NCBI GenBank assembly: GCA_049276455.1
Contig: JBASWL010000200.1
Location: 14,798 to 78,797 of the forward strand
Direction of reading: 5' to 3'
DNA: 64,000 nucleotides
From: Georgfuchsia sp049276455
Lineage (GTDB): Bacteria; Pseudomonadota; Gammaproteobacteria; Burkholderiales; Rhodocyclaceae
The translations under genes and the position numbers were made by a program. The stretch's first letter is position 1; every line of letters starts with the position of its first letter. Below, one piece after another: positions 17,664-27,151 of the stretch. The notes beneath the pieces were generated by a model, which was not told the DNA's origin, did not search any database, and saw nothing but the letters and a program-made list of their open reading frames with translations.

Positions 17664-18478
17664 TAATAGGAATGTTCGGCTGTGGGAAAGGTGCCGTCCT
17701 TGACAGCTTTGACGTAGTCAGTTACTGCGCCGTCAATACTATGCGCTTCAGTCATGAAGTCCTTTACGAAGCGGCCCTTCTTGCCGGGGTAGATGCCGAG
17801 CATGTCGTGCAGCACCAGCACTTGCCCGTCACAGTCACTACCGGCACCAATTCCGATGGTGGCACAGGCAGTCAGCATTTTCGTTATCTGGGCAGCCAGC
17901 GTGGCGGGTACCATCTCCAGCACCATTAACGTGGCACCTGCGTCTTCGAGTGCCCGCGCATCAGCCTCCATGCGCCTGGCGCCCGCTTCATCGCGACCCT
18001 GCACGTGATAGCCACCGAGAGCGTGTACCGACTGCGGCGTGAGCCCGATATGGGCACAGACCGGGATGCCGCGTTCGACCAGAAAATGCACTGTTTCTGC
18101 CATAACCTCGCCACCTTCGAGTTTGACCATCTCTGCGCCAGCGGCAAGCAGGCGTGTAGCGTTGCGTATCGCAAGTTCCTTTGATTCCTGATAACTGCCG
18201 AAGGGCATGTCGGCCAGACACATCGCGCGTTGCACGATGTGGCCGACGCATTCGGTGTGATACACCATGTGCTCCATCGTCACCGGCAAGGTTGATGTCT
18301 TGCCCTGCAACACGTTACCGAGCGAATCTCCAACCAGAATGACATCCACACCGCAGCGGTCTTCGAGCGTAGCGAAACTGGCATCGTAGCCGGTGAGCAT
18401 CGCAATCTTGTCGCCCTCGTGCTTCATGCGCGCGAGCTCAGGAAGTGTGATTGGCTTGTTGGAGGCAAGATATGTCAT
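17663..18478 (-). CDS. panB: 3-methyl-2-oxobutanoate hydroxymethyltransferase
   Basis: PanB transfers a hydroxymethyl group from 5,10-methylene-THF to alpha-ketoisovalerate, giving ketopantoate. Recognisable elements are the Mg-binding VGDSLGNVLQG, HIGLTPQSVHALGGYHVQG, and IGIGAGSDCDGQVLVLHDMLG, with the usual 271-residue length. The gene lies between folK and panC in the minus-strand run and its stop overlaps the panC start. Confidence 0.97.
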   Translation of the reverse strand: MTYLASNKPITLPELARMKHEGDKIAMLTGYDASFATLEDRCGVDVILVGDSLGNVLQGKTSTLPVTMEHMVYHTECVGHIVQRAMCLADMPFGSYQESKELAIRNATRLLAAGAEMVKLEGGEVMAETVHFLVERGIPVCAHIGLTPQSVHALGGYHVQGRDEAGARRMEADARALEDAGATLMVLEMVPATLAAQITKMLTACATIGIGAGSDCDGQVLVLHDMLGIYPGKKGRFVKDFMTEAHSIDGAVTDYVKAVKDGTFPTAEHSY

Positions 18479-18526
18479 GGGCGTCTAAAAATGAAATAAA
18501 CGGCTGCTAGGATACACAAACCAGCG

Positions 18527-19015
18527 CTAAACCTGCGCGGTCATTGATTCGACCTGCTGATCTGCGCAATTCTGCAAAAGGTCGATAAGCATGCCATGCA
18601 CGGGCATTGTGATATCGGGGGCAATTTCCGCAAGCGGTACAAGAACAAAGGCGCGCTGATGCATGCGCGGGTGCGGCAGCGTCAATTGAGGATCGTCGCA
18701 TATCGTATCGCCATGCAACAGCAGGTCGAGATCCAGCGTGCGTGGCGCATTGGGTATGCTGCGGCTGCGACCGAAGCGTGCTTCGATGGCGAACAATTCA
18801 TCGAGCAATCCAGGCGCATCGAGTTGAGTCTCAATGGATATGACAGCATTGACAAAGTCGGGCTGATTGCGCAACCCGACCGGCGCCGTACGATACAACG
18901 AGGATGCGGCAATCAGTTGGCTGTGCGGAAGGTCACGCAAAGCTTCAATTGCAGCAAGCACCGTGCTGGAGGGGTCGCCGAGGTTGGCGCCGAGCGCGAT
19001 GTAAGCACGCGTCAT
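18527..19015 (-). CDS. folK: 2-amino-4-hydroxy-6-hydroxymethyldihydropteridine pyrophosphokinase
   Basis: FolK (HPPK) transfers pyrophosphate from ATP to 6-hydroxymethyl-dihydropterin in folate synthesis. The N-terminus AYIALGANLGDP, the middle SSLYRTAPVG and the signature RTLDLDLLLHGD with HPRMHQRAFVLVPL are all present in 162 residues. Its start shares one base with the pcnB stop codon. Confidence 0.96.
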   Translation of the reverse strand: MTRAYIALGANLGDPSSTVLAAIEALRDLPHSQLIAASSLYRTAPVGLRNQPDFVNAVISIETQLDAPGLLDELFAIEARFGRSRSIPNAPRTLDLDLLLHGDTICDDPQLTLPHPRMHQRAFVLVPLAEIAPDITMPVHGMLIDLLQNCADQQVESMTAQV

Positions 19016-20370
19016 TATTCTTCAGCCCCGCTCGGCGTGGCTTGTGTTGACAAATCTTTTTTTGGCTTCGACTGGCTGCGTTTGCGTCGGCGCGGTTTCT
19101 TTGTTGTGGTATCAATCTGCAGCATGGCCTCGCGGCGCTCAGGGCTGGCATCCTGGAATTCAGTCCACCAGTCGGCCAGTTCTGCGGCAACCTCACCGCT
19201 CTGCGCCCGCAACACAAGGAAATCATAACCGGCGCGGAAACGTGGCTGATCGACCAGACGCCATGGTGATTTGCCGTTGCGTTTCTCGAAACGGGGTTGC
19301 AGTGCCCAGATGTCCTTGATGTCGCCTGCGATACGGCGCGTGATCGCCAGCTTTTCACCCTGCTGTTCAAGCACTTGATCCATCGCATCATATAGGGCGG
19401 GAATGGCCGGCCCCCCCTTCGACTTGCTCGTTTGCCAGTGGTTGAGAACTTCGTGCCAGAGTAGCGTGGCAAACAGAAAACCGGGCGAGGTGGTCTTGCC
19501 GGCGCGGATACGTTCATCCGTACTTTCCAGCGACAGCAGGACAAATTTTTCGCCCAGAGGTTGTTCAAGTATCACGTCGAGCAGCGGCAGCAGGCCATGA
19601 TGCAGACCGTCCTGGCGCAGACGTTTGACACATTCCACCGCATGTCCCGAGAACAGCAGTTTGAGCATCTCGTCGAAAACCCGAGCCGGCGGAAGGTTTT
19701 CAATCAACTCGGCCATCTCGCGGATCGGCGCGCGTACAGCCGGATCGAGGCTGAGACCGAGCTTGGCAGAAAGCCGTATGGCACGCAGCATGCGTACCGG
19801 ATCTTCGCGATAGCGTACTGCCGGATCGCCGATCATGCGCAGTGTTTTTGCCTTGAGGTCGGCGACGCCATGGTGATAATCGATCACCGTTTCATTTGCC
19901 GGATCGTAATACAGGGCATTTACTGTGAAATCGCGGCGAGCTGCATCGTCGGCCTGGCTGCCCCAGATATTGTCGCGTAGTACGCGGCCATGTTCATCCT
20001 TCAACGTAGTTTCGTCATGAGCGGCGCGGTAGGTGGATACCTCGATGGTTTCGGGTCCGAACATCACGTGCACAATCTGGAAGCGGCGGCCAATGATGCG
20101 TGAGCGACGAAAAACGCTGCGTACCTGTTCCGGCGTGGCATTGGTGGCTACGTCGTAATCCTTGGGTACGATGCCGGCGATCAGGTCGCGTACTGCACCA
20201 CCGACAACATAGGCCTTGAAGCCGGCCTGCTGTAGTCCTTCGCATGTGCGGCGCGCCGCAGTCGAGACATGGTCGCGGCGAATGCCGTGGCGTGAGACGG
20301 GAATTATGGCCGGATGGCCGACCGAGGTGACATCACGTCCGAAAACGCGGCGCAGAAGCTTGCGAATCAT
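19015..20370 (-). CDS. pcnB: Poly(A) polymerase I
   Basis: PcnB adds 3' poly(A) tails to RNA, marking it for decay. The nucleotidyltransferase core is seen as YVVGGAVRDLIAG and KDYDVATNATPEQV, followed by the RNA-binding RRFQIVHVMFG and RYREDPVRMLRAIRLSAKLG segments. The C-terminus is a basic Lys/Arg-rich tail (KKPRRRKRSQ), as in E. coli PcnB and unlike CCA-adding enzymes. It belongs to the hda-HAD-pcnB-folK-pan minus-strand run. Confidence 0.95.
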   Translation of the reverse strand: MIRKLLRRVFGRDVTSVGHPAIIPVSRHGIRRDHVSTAARRTCEGLQQAGFKAYVVGGAVRDLIAGIVPKDYDVATNATPEQVRSVFRRSRIIGRRFQIVHVMFGPETIEVSTYRAAHDETTLKDEHGRVLRDNIWGSQADDAARRDFTVNALYYDPANETVIDYHHGVADLKAKTLRMIGDPAVRYREDPVRMLRAIRLSAKLGLSLDPAVRAPIREMAELIENLPPARVFDEMLKLLFSGHAVECVKRLRQDGLHHGLLPLLDVILEQPLGEKFVLLSLESTDERIRAGKTTSPGFLFATLLWHEVLNHWQTSKSKGGPAIPALYDAMDQVLEQQGEKLAITRRIAGDIKDIWALQPRFEKRNGKSPWRLVDQPRFRAGYDFLVLRAQSGEVAAELADWWTEFQDASPERREAMLQIDTTTKKPRRRKRSQSKPKKDLSTQATPSGAEE

Positions 20371-20421
20371 GCGGAGATGGAGGTTTGTATCAAAAAGAGG
20401 CGGCCATGATACCGGAAGCTA

Positions 20422-21084
20422 CTAACGGAGGCTTATTACGGGCCAACAGGACTCGGTTGCTGCCTGACGCAGCACATTGTCGGGATCGACCGCTACCGGA
20501 TGGCTCACCTTGCGCAATAACGGCAGGTCGTTGTGCGAATCACTGTAGAAATGGCTACTGCTGAAGCTGTCCCAGTTGTGGCCCAGTGATTTGAGCCAGC
20601 TTTCTACTCTCACAATCTTGCCTTCCTTGAATGAAGGCATGCCTTCTACCTTGCCGGTGAATTGGCCATCGATTTCCGCAGGAATGGTTGCGATCAGGTG
20701 TGGAATGCCGAATTCGTGACAGATCGGCGCGGTGACGAAACTGTTGGTGGCGGTGACAATTGCCATCAGTGCACTTTCGTCGGCGTGGTGTTTCACCAGT
20801 TGCCGCGCCTTGTTGCCGATCATGGGCCGAATGTGCTCGGCCATGAACTGCACATGCCAGGCATCGAGTTCGGCGCGCGTGTGACGTGCGAGAGGTGCCA
20901 GCTGAAAATCGAGAAAGGCATGGATATCCAGGCTGCCGTCCTTGTATTGCTCATAGAACTTAAGGTTTTCAGCTTCATGCACTTCGCTGTCGAGCACACC
21001 GCGCGAAATCAAAAACTGCGCCCATTCGAAATCGCTGTCGCAGCTCAATAGAGTGTTGTCCAGATCAAATAATGCCAGTTTCAT
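20422..21084 (-). CDS. HAD-superfamily phosphatase, subfamily IB (SerB-like)
   Basis: A 220-residue HAD-IB hydrolase. Motif I is LALFDLDNTLLSCD with the nucleophile and acid/base Asp; motif II is IVTATNSF and motif III/IV comes as YSDSHNDLPLL. The PGPase/PSPase-like subclass acts on small phosphate esters such as phosphoserine or histidinol phosphate; the substrate cannot be read from sequence. The gene lies 11 nt downstream of hda and is probably in its operon. Confidence 0.88.
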   Translation of the reverse strand: MKLALFDLDNTLLSCDSDFEWAQFLISRGVLDSEVHEAENLKFYEQYKDGSLDIHAFLDFQLAPLARHTRAELDAWHVQFMAEHIRPMIGNKARQLVKHHADESALMAIVTATNSFVTAPICHEFGIPHLIATIPAEIDGQFTGKVEGMPSFKEGKIVRVESWLKSLGHNWDSFSSSHFYSDSHNDLPLLRKVSHPVAVDPDNVLRQAATESCWPVISLR

Positions 21085-21095
21085 TTCTTTTCCAT

Positions 21096-21755
21096 TTATC
21101 GGGTTTCTGACATGAGTTCGCGCAGCAGGGGCAGTGTCGGCGGGCGTTGCCGCGAAAGAGAGATTTTGTCGAGCAGGTCGATGGTTGCCAGTAACGAGGG
21201 CAGGTCGCGGCGACCATGCAGCAGCAGGTAGCGCACAACGCTATCGTCCAGCGGCAGGCCGCGTTGTTGTGCATAGTGGTGCAGGGCAGTGGCCTTTTCA
21301 TCGTCGCTCAGACCCTTGATTTCGTAAATCAGCATCTGCCCGATGCGGGTGCGCAGATCTTCACGCAGATTCAACTGTAATGGCGGTAGCGGGCCAGAAA
21401 GTAGCAACGCGATGCGCTTTTCGCGCGCTGCGATGAAAATACGGAACAAGGCTCCCTGCGCGACTACGGAGAGCTGCTCGATGTCGTCGATCACCAATAA
21501 CGTGTCGTCGGCAATCTCGATATCGTCGCCTACCTGAGATGCATCAAGATGGAGTGTCGGACCATGGCGCGCCATAGCGGCGAGCAGATGGCTACGCCCC
21601 GATCCAGCCGCGCCCCACAGATAAAGCTGGTAGCTGCCAGTAAAGTTACGCAGTCTATCGATCAGTTCGCGATTCGCGCCGACGACGAAATTGTCCAGCG
21701 TTGGTTCGCCTTCGGGACGTAATTGGAGTAGCAACTGGTCGTTATGGGTGGACAT
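21096..21755 (-). CDS. hda: DnaA regulatory inactivator Hda
   Basis: Hda is an AAA+ protein that works with the DNA clamp to hydrolyse DnaA-bound ATP and prevent over-initiation. The protein has a DnaA-like Walker A variant (WGAAGSGRSHLLAA), Walker B LLVIDDIEQL, sensor I and an LREDLRTRIGQM arginine region, and lacks the DnaA DNA-binding domain. The N-terminal QLLLQL resembles the clamp-binding motif near the Hda N-terminus. The 219-residue length fits. It is the first gene of the minus-strand run, divergent from purM with a 118-nt gap. Confidence 0.93.
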   Translation of the reverse strand: MSTHNDQLLLQLRPEGEPTLDNFVVGANRELIDRLRNFTGSYQLYLWGAAGSGRSHLLAAMARHGPTLHLDASQVGDDIEIADDTLLVIDDIEQLSVVAQGALFRIFIAAREKRIALLLSGPLPPLQLNLREDLRTRIGQMLIYEIKGLSDDEKATALHHYAQQRGLPLDDSVVRYLLLHGRRDLPSLLATIDLLDKISLSRQRPPTLPLLRELMSETR

Positions 21756-21873
21756 TTTTCAATGGGATGGGAAGGGTGGCTTTCCGGTAAAATTCGCACG
21801 CTCCTGCATGCTGCCGGAGCAATGGTTGCCGCCGAAAAGGCGACACTTTAGCCCGCCCACCCAAGGAATTCAA

Positions 21874-22905
21874 ATGAGCACGTCGCTGACCTACAAGGAT
21901 GCTGGAGTTGACATCGCTGCCGGCGACGCTTTGGTCGAGCGCATCAAGCCCTTTGCCAAGCGCACCATGCGCCCGGAAGTGATGGGGGGTATAGGTGGCT
22001 TTGGCGCCCTGTTCGAAGTCTCCAAGAAATACAAGGAGCCGGTGCTGGTGTCAGGCACCGACGGCGTCGGAACCAAACTCAAGCTCGCCTTCCATCTGAA
22101 TCAGCATGACACCGTGGGTCAGGATCTGGTGGCAATGAGCGTGAACGACATTCTGGTGCAGGGTGCCGAACCACTGTTTTTCCTCGACTATTTCGCCTGC
22201 GGCAAACTCCATGTAGATACTGCCACCGATGTGATCAAGGGCATAGCCCATGGCTGCGAACTGGCCGGCTGTGCCTTGATTGGCGGCGAAACGGCCGAGA
22301 TGCCAAGCATGTACCCGGACGGCGAATACGACCTCGCCGGCTTCGCGGTCGGCGCTGTGGAGAAATCGAAAATAATCGATGGCAGCACCATCAGGCCCGG
22401 TGATGCGGTGCTTGGCCTGGCTTCCAGTGGTGCGCATTCCAACGGCTATTCCCTGGTGCGCAAGATTATCGAACGCGCCAATCCTGACATGGATGCCGAC
22501 TTCCATGGCAGGCCGTTGCGTGATGTGTTGATGGCGCCGACGCGTATCTACGTGAAGCCGCTGCTGAACTTGATGGAAACATTGCCAGTCAAGGGCATGG
22601 CACACATCACGGGTGGCGGGCTGATTGAGAATGTGCCGCGCGTACTGGCGGAGAATGTGACGGCGATTCTTGATCAAACCTCTTGGCCGCTGCCGCCACT
22701 GTTCCAATGGCTGCAAAAGGAAGGCCAGGTCGCTGATGCGGAGATGCACCGCGTTTTCAATTGCGGCATCGGCATGGTGGTCGTGGTGGCGGAGACCGAT
22801 GCGGAACGCGCGCTTGAATTACTAAGGAAAGCCGGGGAGACCGTTTATCGCATCGGACGCATTGATACGCGACAAGCTGGTCAGGCGCAGACCATAGTAC
22901 TTTAG
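21874..22905 (+). CDS. purM: Phosphoribosylformylglycinamidine cyclo-ligase
   Basis: PurM (AIR synthetase) closes the imidazole ring in purine synthesis. The start MSTSLTYKDAGVDIAAG has AAGGAA 6 nt upstream; the open frame before it is spurious. Family signatures include SGTDGVGTKLKLA, GGETAEMPSMY, ASSGAHSNGYSLVRK and HITGGGLIENVPR. Length is 343 residues, as usual. It shares a divergent control region with hda, a placement common in betaproteobacteria. Confidence 0.97.
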   Translation: MSTSLTYKDAGVDIAAGDALVERIKPFAKRTMRPEVMGGIGGFGALFEVSKKYKEPVLVSGTDGVGTKLKLAFHLNQHDTVGQDLVAMSVNDILVQGAEPLFFLDYFACGKLHVDTATDVIKGIAHGCELAGCALIGGETAEMPSMYPDGEYDLAGFAVGAVEKSKIIDGSTIRPGDAVLGLASSGAHSNGYSLVRKIIERANPDMDADFHGRPLRDVLMAPTRIYVKPLLNLMETLPVKGMAHITGGGLIENVPRVLAENVTAILDQTSWPLPPLFQWLQKEGQVADAEMHRVFNCGIGMVVVVAETDAERALELLRKAGETVYRIGRIDTRQAGQAQTIVL

Positions 22906-22988
22906 TCACTAATAAGTTCAGACTTTACAGACGATGCGAAAGCAGATGTCATCTGAGATGCAATCTTGCCCGCGATGGTCAAATATTC

Positions 22989-23005
22989 CTCCGCTATAAT
23001 CGGAG
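22989..23005 (+). promoter_or_regulatory. TATAAT hexamer inside a small inverted repeat upstream of glmS
   Basis: A perfect -10 hexamer TATAAT (22995-23000) sits in the centre of the dyad CTCCG / CGGAG, 32 nt before the glmS ATG. No good -35 stands at 16-18 nt; TTGCCC at 22966 is 23 nt away. The dyad could be an operator over the -10 or a chance match. Confidence 0.4.
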
Positions 23006-23031
23006 CTAATTAAGAACCATACTTCCTTACT

Positions 23032-24849
23032 ATGTGCGGTATTGTCGCAGCCATTTCACGCAGCAATGTAGTTCCCTTTCTACTAGAAGGCCTGCGGAAA
23101 CTCGAATATCGCGGCTACGATTCGGCAGGTCTGGCGGTACTCAATCCTGACATGAAGCGCCTGCGCAGTGTGGGTCGGGTTGCCGAGCTGACGGTGCAGG
23201 CAGATGGCATGGTAGCTCAAGCCGGTATCGCCCACACGCGCTGGGCAACGCATGGCGTGCCCTCCGAGCGCAATGCCCATCCGCATGTCTCTGGTGGTTT
23301 GGCTGTTGTCCATAACGGCATCATCGAGAACTTTGCCGAAATCAAGAAGGACCTCTCCGCCCGTGGCTATGTTTTTGTCTCTGATACTGATACCGAGGCA
23401 ATTGCCCACCTGATCGAAGATACGCTCAAGCGTGTTCCAGACCTGTTCGATGCTGTGCGCCTTGCCGTTGCGAAACTGCTCGGCGCCTATGCCATTGCGG
23501 TTTTGCTCGAGGCAGAGCAGCGCATTATCGTGGCCAGAAATGGTGCACCCTTATTGCTGGGTGTTACTGATGATGGGGCTTATGCGGCATCAGATACGTC
23601 GGCATTGCTGCAAGTGACGCGCACCGTGGTTTATCTCGAAGATGGCGACATCGCTGAACTATCACCAGCCGGGCATCGCATAGTGCGCCTTGATGGCGCA
23701 CAGGTAGAGCGCCCTTGTCACGAGAGCACCCTGTCTGCTGATGCGGTTGAGCTGGGCCAGTACCGCCACTACATGCAGAAGGAAATATTTGAGCAGCCGC
23801 AGGCGCTGGCCAACACCCTTGAAATGATTGGCGGCGCGCAATCCATTGCTCCCAACCTGTTCGGTGCAAAAGCAGAGCAAATATTCGCTGATGTTCAGTC
23901 GGTACTGATTCTGGCTTGTGGTACCAGTTATCACGCGGGCCTTGTCGCGCGCTACTGGATTGAACAGATCGCAAAACTGCCTTGCTCGGTGGAAATAGCC
24001 AGTGAATACCGCTACCGGCAATCCGTACCCACTCCTGATGCGCTGGTAATCGCCATATCGCAGTCCGGTGAAACTGCCGACACCCTGGCAGCATTGAAGC
24101 ACGCCAGGTCGCTGGGGCAGTCAAAGACGCTGGCAATTTGCAACGTACCGGAATCGGCGCTTATCCGTCTGGCGGAACTCAAATTTCTGACCCGTGCCGG
24201 CCCTGAGATTGGGGTCGCCTCAACCAAGGCCTTTACTACGCAACTCGCCGCACTGGCGCTACTGACACTTGCCTTGGCCAAGCAAAAAGAGGTTCTCTCG
24301 TCGGCAGACGAAGCGAAGCATCTCACCGCGCTACGCCATCTGCCGGTCGCATTACAAATGGTACTCACGCTGGAGCCGCAGATTGAGCAGTGGTCAAAAC
24401 GTTTCGCCGGCAAGCAGCATGCGCTTTTCCTCGGTCGTGGCCACCATTACCCCATCGCGCTTGAAGGTGCGTTGAAGCTCAAGGAAATTTCCTATATCCA
24501 TGCTGAGGCCTACCCTGCAGGTGAACTCAAGCATGGGCCGCTTGCGCTGGTGGACAAGGACATGCCGGTCATTTCTGTTGCGCCCAACGATGCGCTGCTG
24601 GAAAAACTCAAATCCAATTTGCAGGAAGTCAGGGCTCGCGGTGGCGAACTCTACGTTTTCGCTGATGCGGATTCCGCCGTGGAAGCTTCAGATGGAATTA
24701 ATATCTTGCGCCTGCCGGAACACTATGGCCTGTTTTCCCCGATTCTGCATGTCGTGCCGCTGCAATTGCTGGCCTACCATGTGGCGCTGGTAAAAGGCAC
24801 GGATGTCGACAAGCCTCGCAACCTGGCAAAATCAGTTACCGTTGAATAA
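23032..24849 (+). CDS. glmS: Glutamine-fructose-6-phosphate aminotransferase (isomerizing)
   Basis: GlmS converts fructose 6-phosphate and glutamine to glucosamine 6-phosphate for peptidoglycan and LPS. The N-terminal Ntn glutaminase begins MCGIVAAIS with catalytic Cys2 after Met removal, and has RWATHGVPSERNAHPH; two SIS sugar-binding domains follow (ACGTSYHAG, ISQSGETADTL), ending in the classic AKSVTVE. Length 605 is typical. The region just before the ATG (ACTTCCTTACT) has no evident Shine-Dalgarno, and glmU is not adjacent. No glmS ribozyme was expected or seen. Confidence 0.98.
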   Translation: MCGIVAAISRSNVVPFLLEGLRKLEYRGYDSAGLAVLNPDMKRLRSVGRVAELTVQADGMVAQAGIAHTRWATHGVPSERNAHPHVSGGLAVVHNGIIENFAEIKKDLSARGYVFVSDTDTEAIAHLIEDTLKRVPDLFDAVRLAVAKLLGAYAIAVLLEAEQRIIVARNGAPLLLGVTDDGAYAASDTSALLQVTRTVVYLEDGDIAELSPAGHRIVRLDGAQVERPCHESTLSADAVELGQYRHYMQKEIFEQPQALANTLEMIGGAQSIAPNLFGAKAEQIFADVQSVLILACGTSYHAGLVARYWIEQIAKLPCSVEIASEYRYRQSVPTPDALVIAISQSGETADTLAALKHARSLGQSKTLAICNVPESALIRLAELKFLTRAGPEIGVASTKAFTTQLAALALLTLALAKQKEVLSSADEAKHLTALRHLPVALQMVLTLEPQIEQWSKRFAGKQHALFLGRGHHYPIALEGALKLKEISYIHAEAYPAGELKHGPLALVDKDMPVISVAPNDALLEKLKSNLQEVRARGGELYVFADADSAVEASDGINILRLPEHYGLFSPILHVVPLQLLAYHVALVKGTDVDKPRNLAKSVTVE

Positions 24850-24858
24850 TGAATATTG

Positions 24859-24879
24859 CCCATCATCGGATGGGGTTTT
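24859..24879 (+). terminator. Possible terminator after glmS
   Basis: A short hairpin CCCATC-ATCG-GATGGG is followed by GTTTTC, 10 nt after the glmS stop. The stem is only six pairs and the T run is short, so it may be weak. Confidence 0.5.
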
Positions 24880-25054
24880 CGGATTCCAGAGGGAGGTTGT
24901 TTCAAGGAACTAACTGTTCTTCGCGGCCATTTGTCTGGCCTTTGGGTGGATTGTATGGTTTCTTCATGTACCTTCGTACCCGACCTTTTGAGGACGTTTG
25001 TCGAACATTTCATCTCTGTTAGACTCCGACAGTCTTTTACCTAGGCCACTAACC

Positions 25055-25693
25055 ATGTTTTCGAAATTGATGCCCAAGGATGGGAAATTCTTTGAGCTTT
25101 TCAATGCTCATGCTGCTTTGATTTGCAAGGGCGGGCGGGAGTTGTCGGTGCTGGTAGCCGACATGTCGAATGGTCCGGAAGCGGTGCAGCGGCACTGGAA
25201 GAACATCGACGAAATGGAACAGCGTGCCGACAAGATCACCCGCGAGGTGATAGCGCTGCTGCACACGTCCTTCAATACCCCGCTCGACCAGCATGATATC
25301 CACCGCCTGATCACGAACATGGACGATATCCTCGACATGATTCAGGACTTCGCTGAAGCCATGTATTTGTACGATGTGCGCAAACTCACGCAAGAGGCGG
25401 TCCAGCTGGCCGATATTTGCGGCTTCTGTTGCGAGCGTGTAGAGGATGCTGTCGGCCTGATCCACAACATGGATAGTGCGCAGGCCATCATCAAGACCTG
25501 TCAGGAGATAGACCGGCTCGAATCGGACGCCGACCGGGTGATGCGCACCGGGATGGCCAAGCTGTTCCGCGAGGAAGCCGATACGCGTGAATTGATCAAG
25601 ATGAAAAACATCTACGAGTTGCTGGAAACCATCACTGATCGCTGTGAGGACGTGGCCAATATCATCGAGGGCATCGTCCTCGAAAACTCCTGA
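25055..25693 (+). CDS. DUF47-family PhoU-like phosphate transport regulator
   Basis: A 212-residue all-helical protein of the DUF47/TIGR00153 family, distantly related to PhoU. It has the conserved N-terminal MFSKLMPKDGKFFELF and the repeated helix pair with ERADKI and EIDRLESDADR, which in PhoU-type proteins carries metal-binding acidic residues. DUF47 proteins are typically encoded immediately before a Pit-type phosphate transporter and are thought to regulate it; here the gap is 8 nt. The start at 25055 is preferred over 24998 because homology begins there, although its SD is weak. Confidence 0.92.
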   Translation: MFSKLMPKDGKFFELFNAHAALICKGGRELSVLVADMSNGPEAVQRHWKNIDEMEQRADKITREVIALLHTSFNTPLDQHDIHRLITNMDDILDMIQDFAEAMYLYDVRKLTQEAVQLADICGFCCERVEDAVGLIHNMDSAQAIIKTCQEIDRLESDADRVMRTGMAKLFREEADTRELIKMKNIYELLETITDRCEDVANIIEGIVLENS

Positions 25694-25701
25694 GTTCGGC
25701 C

Positions 25702-26706
25702 ATGGCGCTGGACATCGGTTTAGGTTCGTTGCTGCTGCTGGTTGCGCTGGCGCTGGCTTTCGACTTCATGAACGGCTTTCACGATGCGGCTAACTCGATT
25801 GCGACCATCGTATCGACTCGCGTCCTCAAGCCGCAACATGCAGTGCTCTGGGCATCCTTCTTCAATGTCATCGCGATTTTCATTTTCCAGCTCAAGGTGG
25901 CGACCACCGTCGGCAAGGGCACCATTGACGCTTCAATCGTTGACCAGCATGTGATCTTCGGCGCCCTGGTCGGTGCCATCATCTGGAACATCGTGACCTG
26001 GTATTACGGCATTCCATCGAGTTCTTCGCACGCCTTGATCGGTGGCCTGGTGGGGGCGGCGTTAGCAAAGTCGGGGTCTGGCTCGTTGATCTGGGCCGGC
26101 ATTGGCAAGACCGTATTGTTCATTTTCATTGCGCCGGTACTAGGCTTTCTACTTGGCGGGACAATTATGGTGATCATATCCTGGCTGTTCAGACGCATGC
26201 ATGGACGCAAGGTGGACAAGCTGTTCCGGCGTTTGCAACTTTTCTCGGCCGCGCTCTACAGCCTCGGCCATGGCGGCAATGATGCGCAGAAAACCATCGG
26301 CATTATCTGGATGCTGCTGATCGCTGCCGGTGCTTCCGATCCCAATGACTCGGTGCCGATCTGGGTGATTGCTGCCTGTTACCTCTCGATGGGTTTGGGT
26401 ACCATGTTTGGCGGCTGGCGCATCGTCAAGACCATGGGCCAGCGCATAACCAAGCTTGATCAGCCGCGCGGATTCAGTGCCAATTTCGGCGGAGCGATGA
26501 CTTTGTTTCTGGCCAGCGGCCTGGGCATCCCGGTTTCAACCACCCATACCATCACCGGGGCCATTGCCGGTGTCGGAACCACGCGCGGGGCGAAGAGTGT
26601 GCGTTGGGGCGTGGCTAGCGGCATCGTCTGGGCCTGGCTGTTGACGATTCCATGCACAGCAATCATTGCAGCAATTGCCTTCAAGGCTAGCGGCTTGTTC
26701 CTTTAG
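25702..26706 (+). CDS. Inorganic phosphate transporter, Pit family
   Basis: A low-affinity metal-phosphate/H+ symporter of the inner membrane with about ten transmembrane helices in 334 residues. Both Pit repeat signatures are present: GFHDAANSIATIV near the N-terminus and GHGGNDAQKTIG near the middle, plus GIPVSTTHTITGAI in the C-terminal repeat. It forms a pair with the DUF47 gene just upstream. It is convergent with the DUF1841 gene. Confidence 0.96.
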   Translation: MALDIGLGSLLLLVALALAFDFMNGFHDAANSIATIVSTRVLKPQHAVLWASFFNVIAIFIFQLKVATTVGKGTIDASIVDQHVIFGALVGAIIWNIVTWYYGIPSSSSHALIGGLVGAALAKSGSGSLIWAGIGKTVLFIFIAPVLGFLLGGTIMVIISWLFRRMHGRKVDKLFRRLQLFSAALYSLGHGGNDAQKTIGIIWMLLIAAGASDPNDSVPIWVIAACYLSMGLGTMFGGWRIVKTMGQRITKLDQPRGFSANFGGAMTLFLASGLGIPVSTTHTITGAIAGVGTTRGAKSVRWGVASGIVWAWLLTIPCTAIIAAIAFKASGLFL

Positions 26707-26722
26707 TAGTTTGCTGCCGTCC

Positions 26723-27151
26723 CTATTCCACCGCGTGTTGCAATAGCTCGATGTAGGCAACGCCATCGAGCGGCATCTGGTCACGCTGGCTGCGCCAAAT
26801 TGTTTCGGCAAGGGCATCCAGCACGATGTGCAATGCTTCGTGCCGGTCACCGCGCTGTGCCAGCAGCTTGTTGAAGATGGGGACGATGCCGGGTGGCTGA
26901 TTGATCGAGAGCTGTTCCTCGATCGCCAGGTGCAGCGACAGATGCAAAAAAGGGTTGGTCTCGCCATCTTCGGGCAGCCACTCACGCTCCAGTGCCTTTT
27001 CAGGTGCATCAAGCAGGGCCTGATATTCAGGATGCAGGGCGACGATATCTCCGGCAATCGTCTCCAGCGGTGTTGCCGGCAGCTGGTCGCGCCGTTTGCG
27101 CCACGCTTCGGCGAGGAATTGGCGCGCTTGTTCGCGCGATGGATTAAACAT
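26723..27151 (-). CDS. DUF1841 family protein
   Basis: A 142-residue soluble protein matching the DUF1841 family by its start FNPSREQARQFL and the conserved NPFLHLSLHLAIEEQLSINQP block. Two histidines and acidic residues in this block could bind a metal, but the function is unknown. Its first 8 nt overlap the FIST-domain gene, and it is the last gene of the rnfB-nth-FIST run. Confidence 0.88.
   Translation of the reverse strand: MFNPSREQARQFLAEAWRKRRDQLPATPLETIAGDIVALHPEYQALLDAPEKALEREWLPEDGETNPFLHLSLHLAIEEQLSINQPPGIVPIFNKLLAQRGDRHEALHIVLDALAETIWRSQRDQMPLDGVAYIELLQHAVE

Noticed and set aside
22051..22749. 232-codon frame opposite purM
   Set aside because: Shadow of an intact purM.
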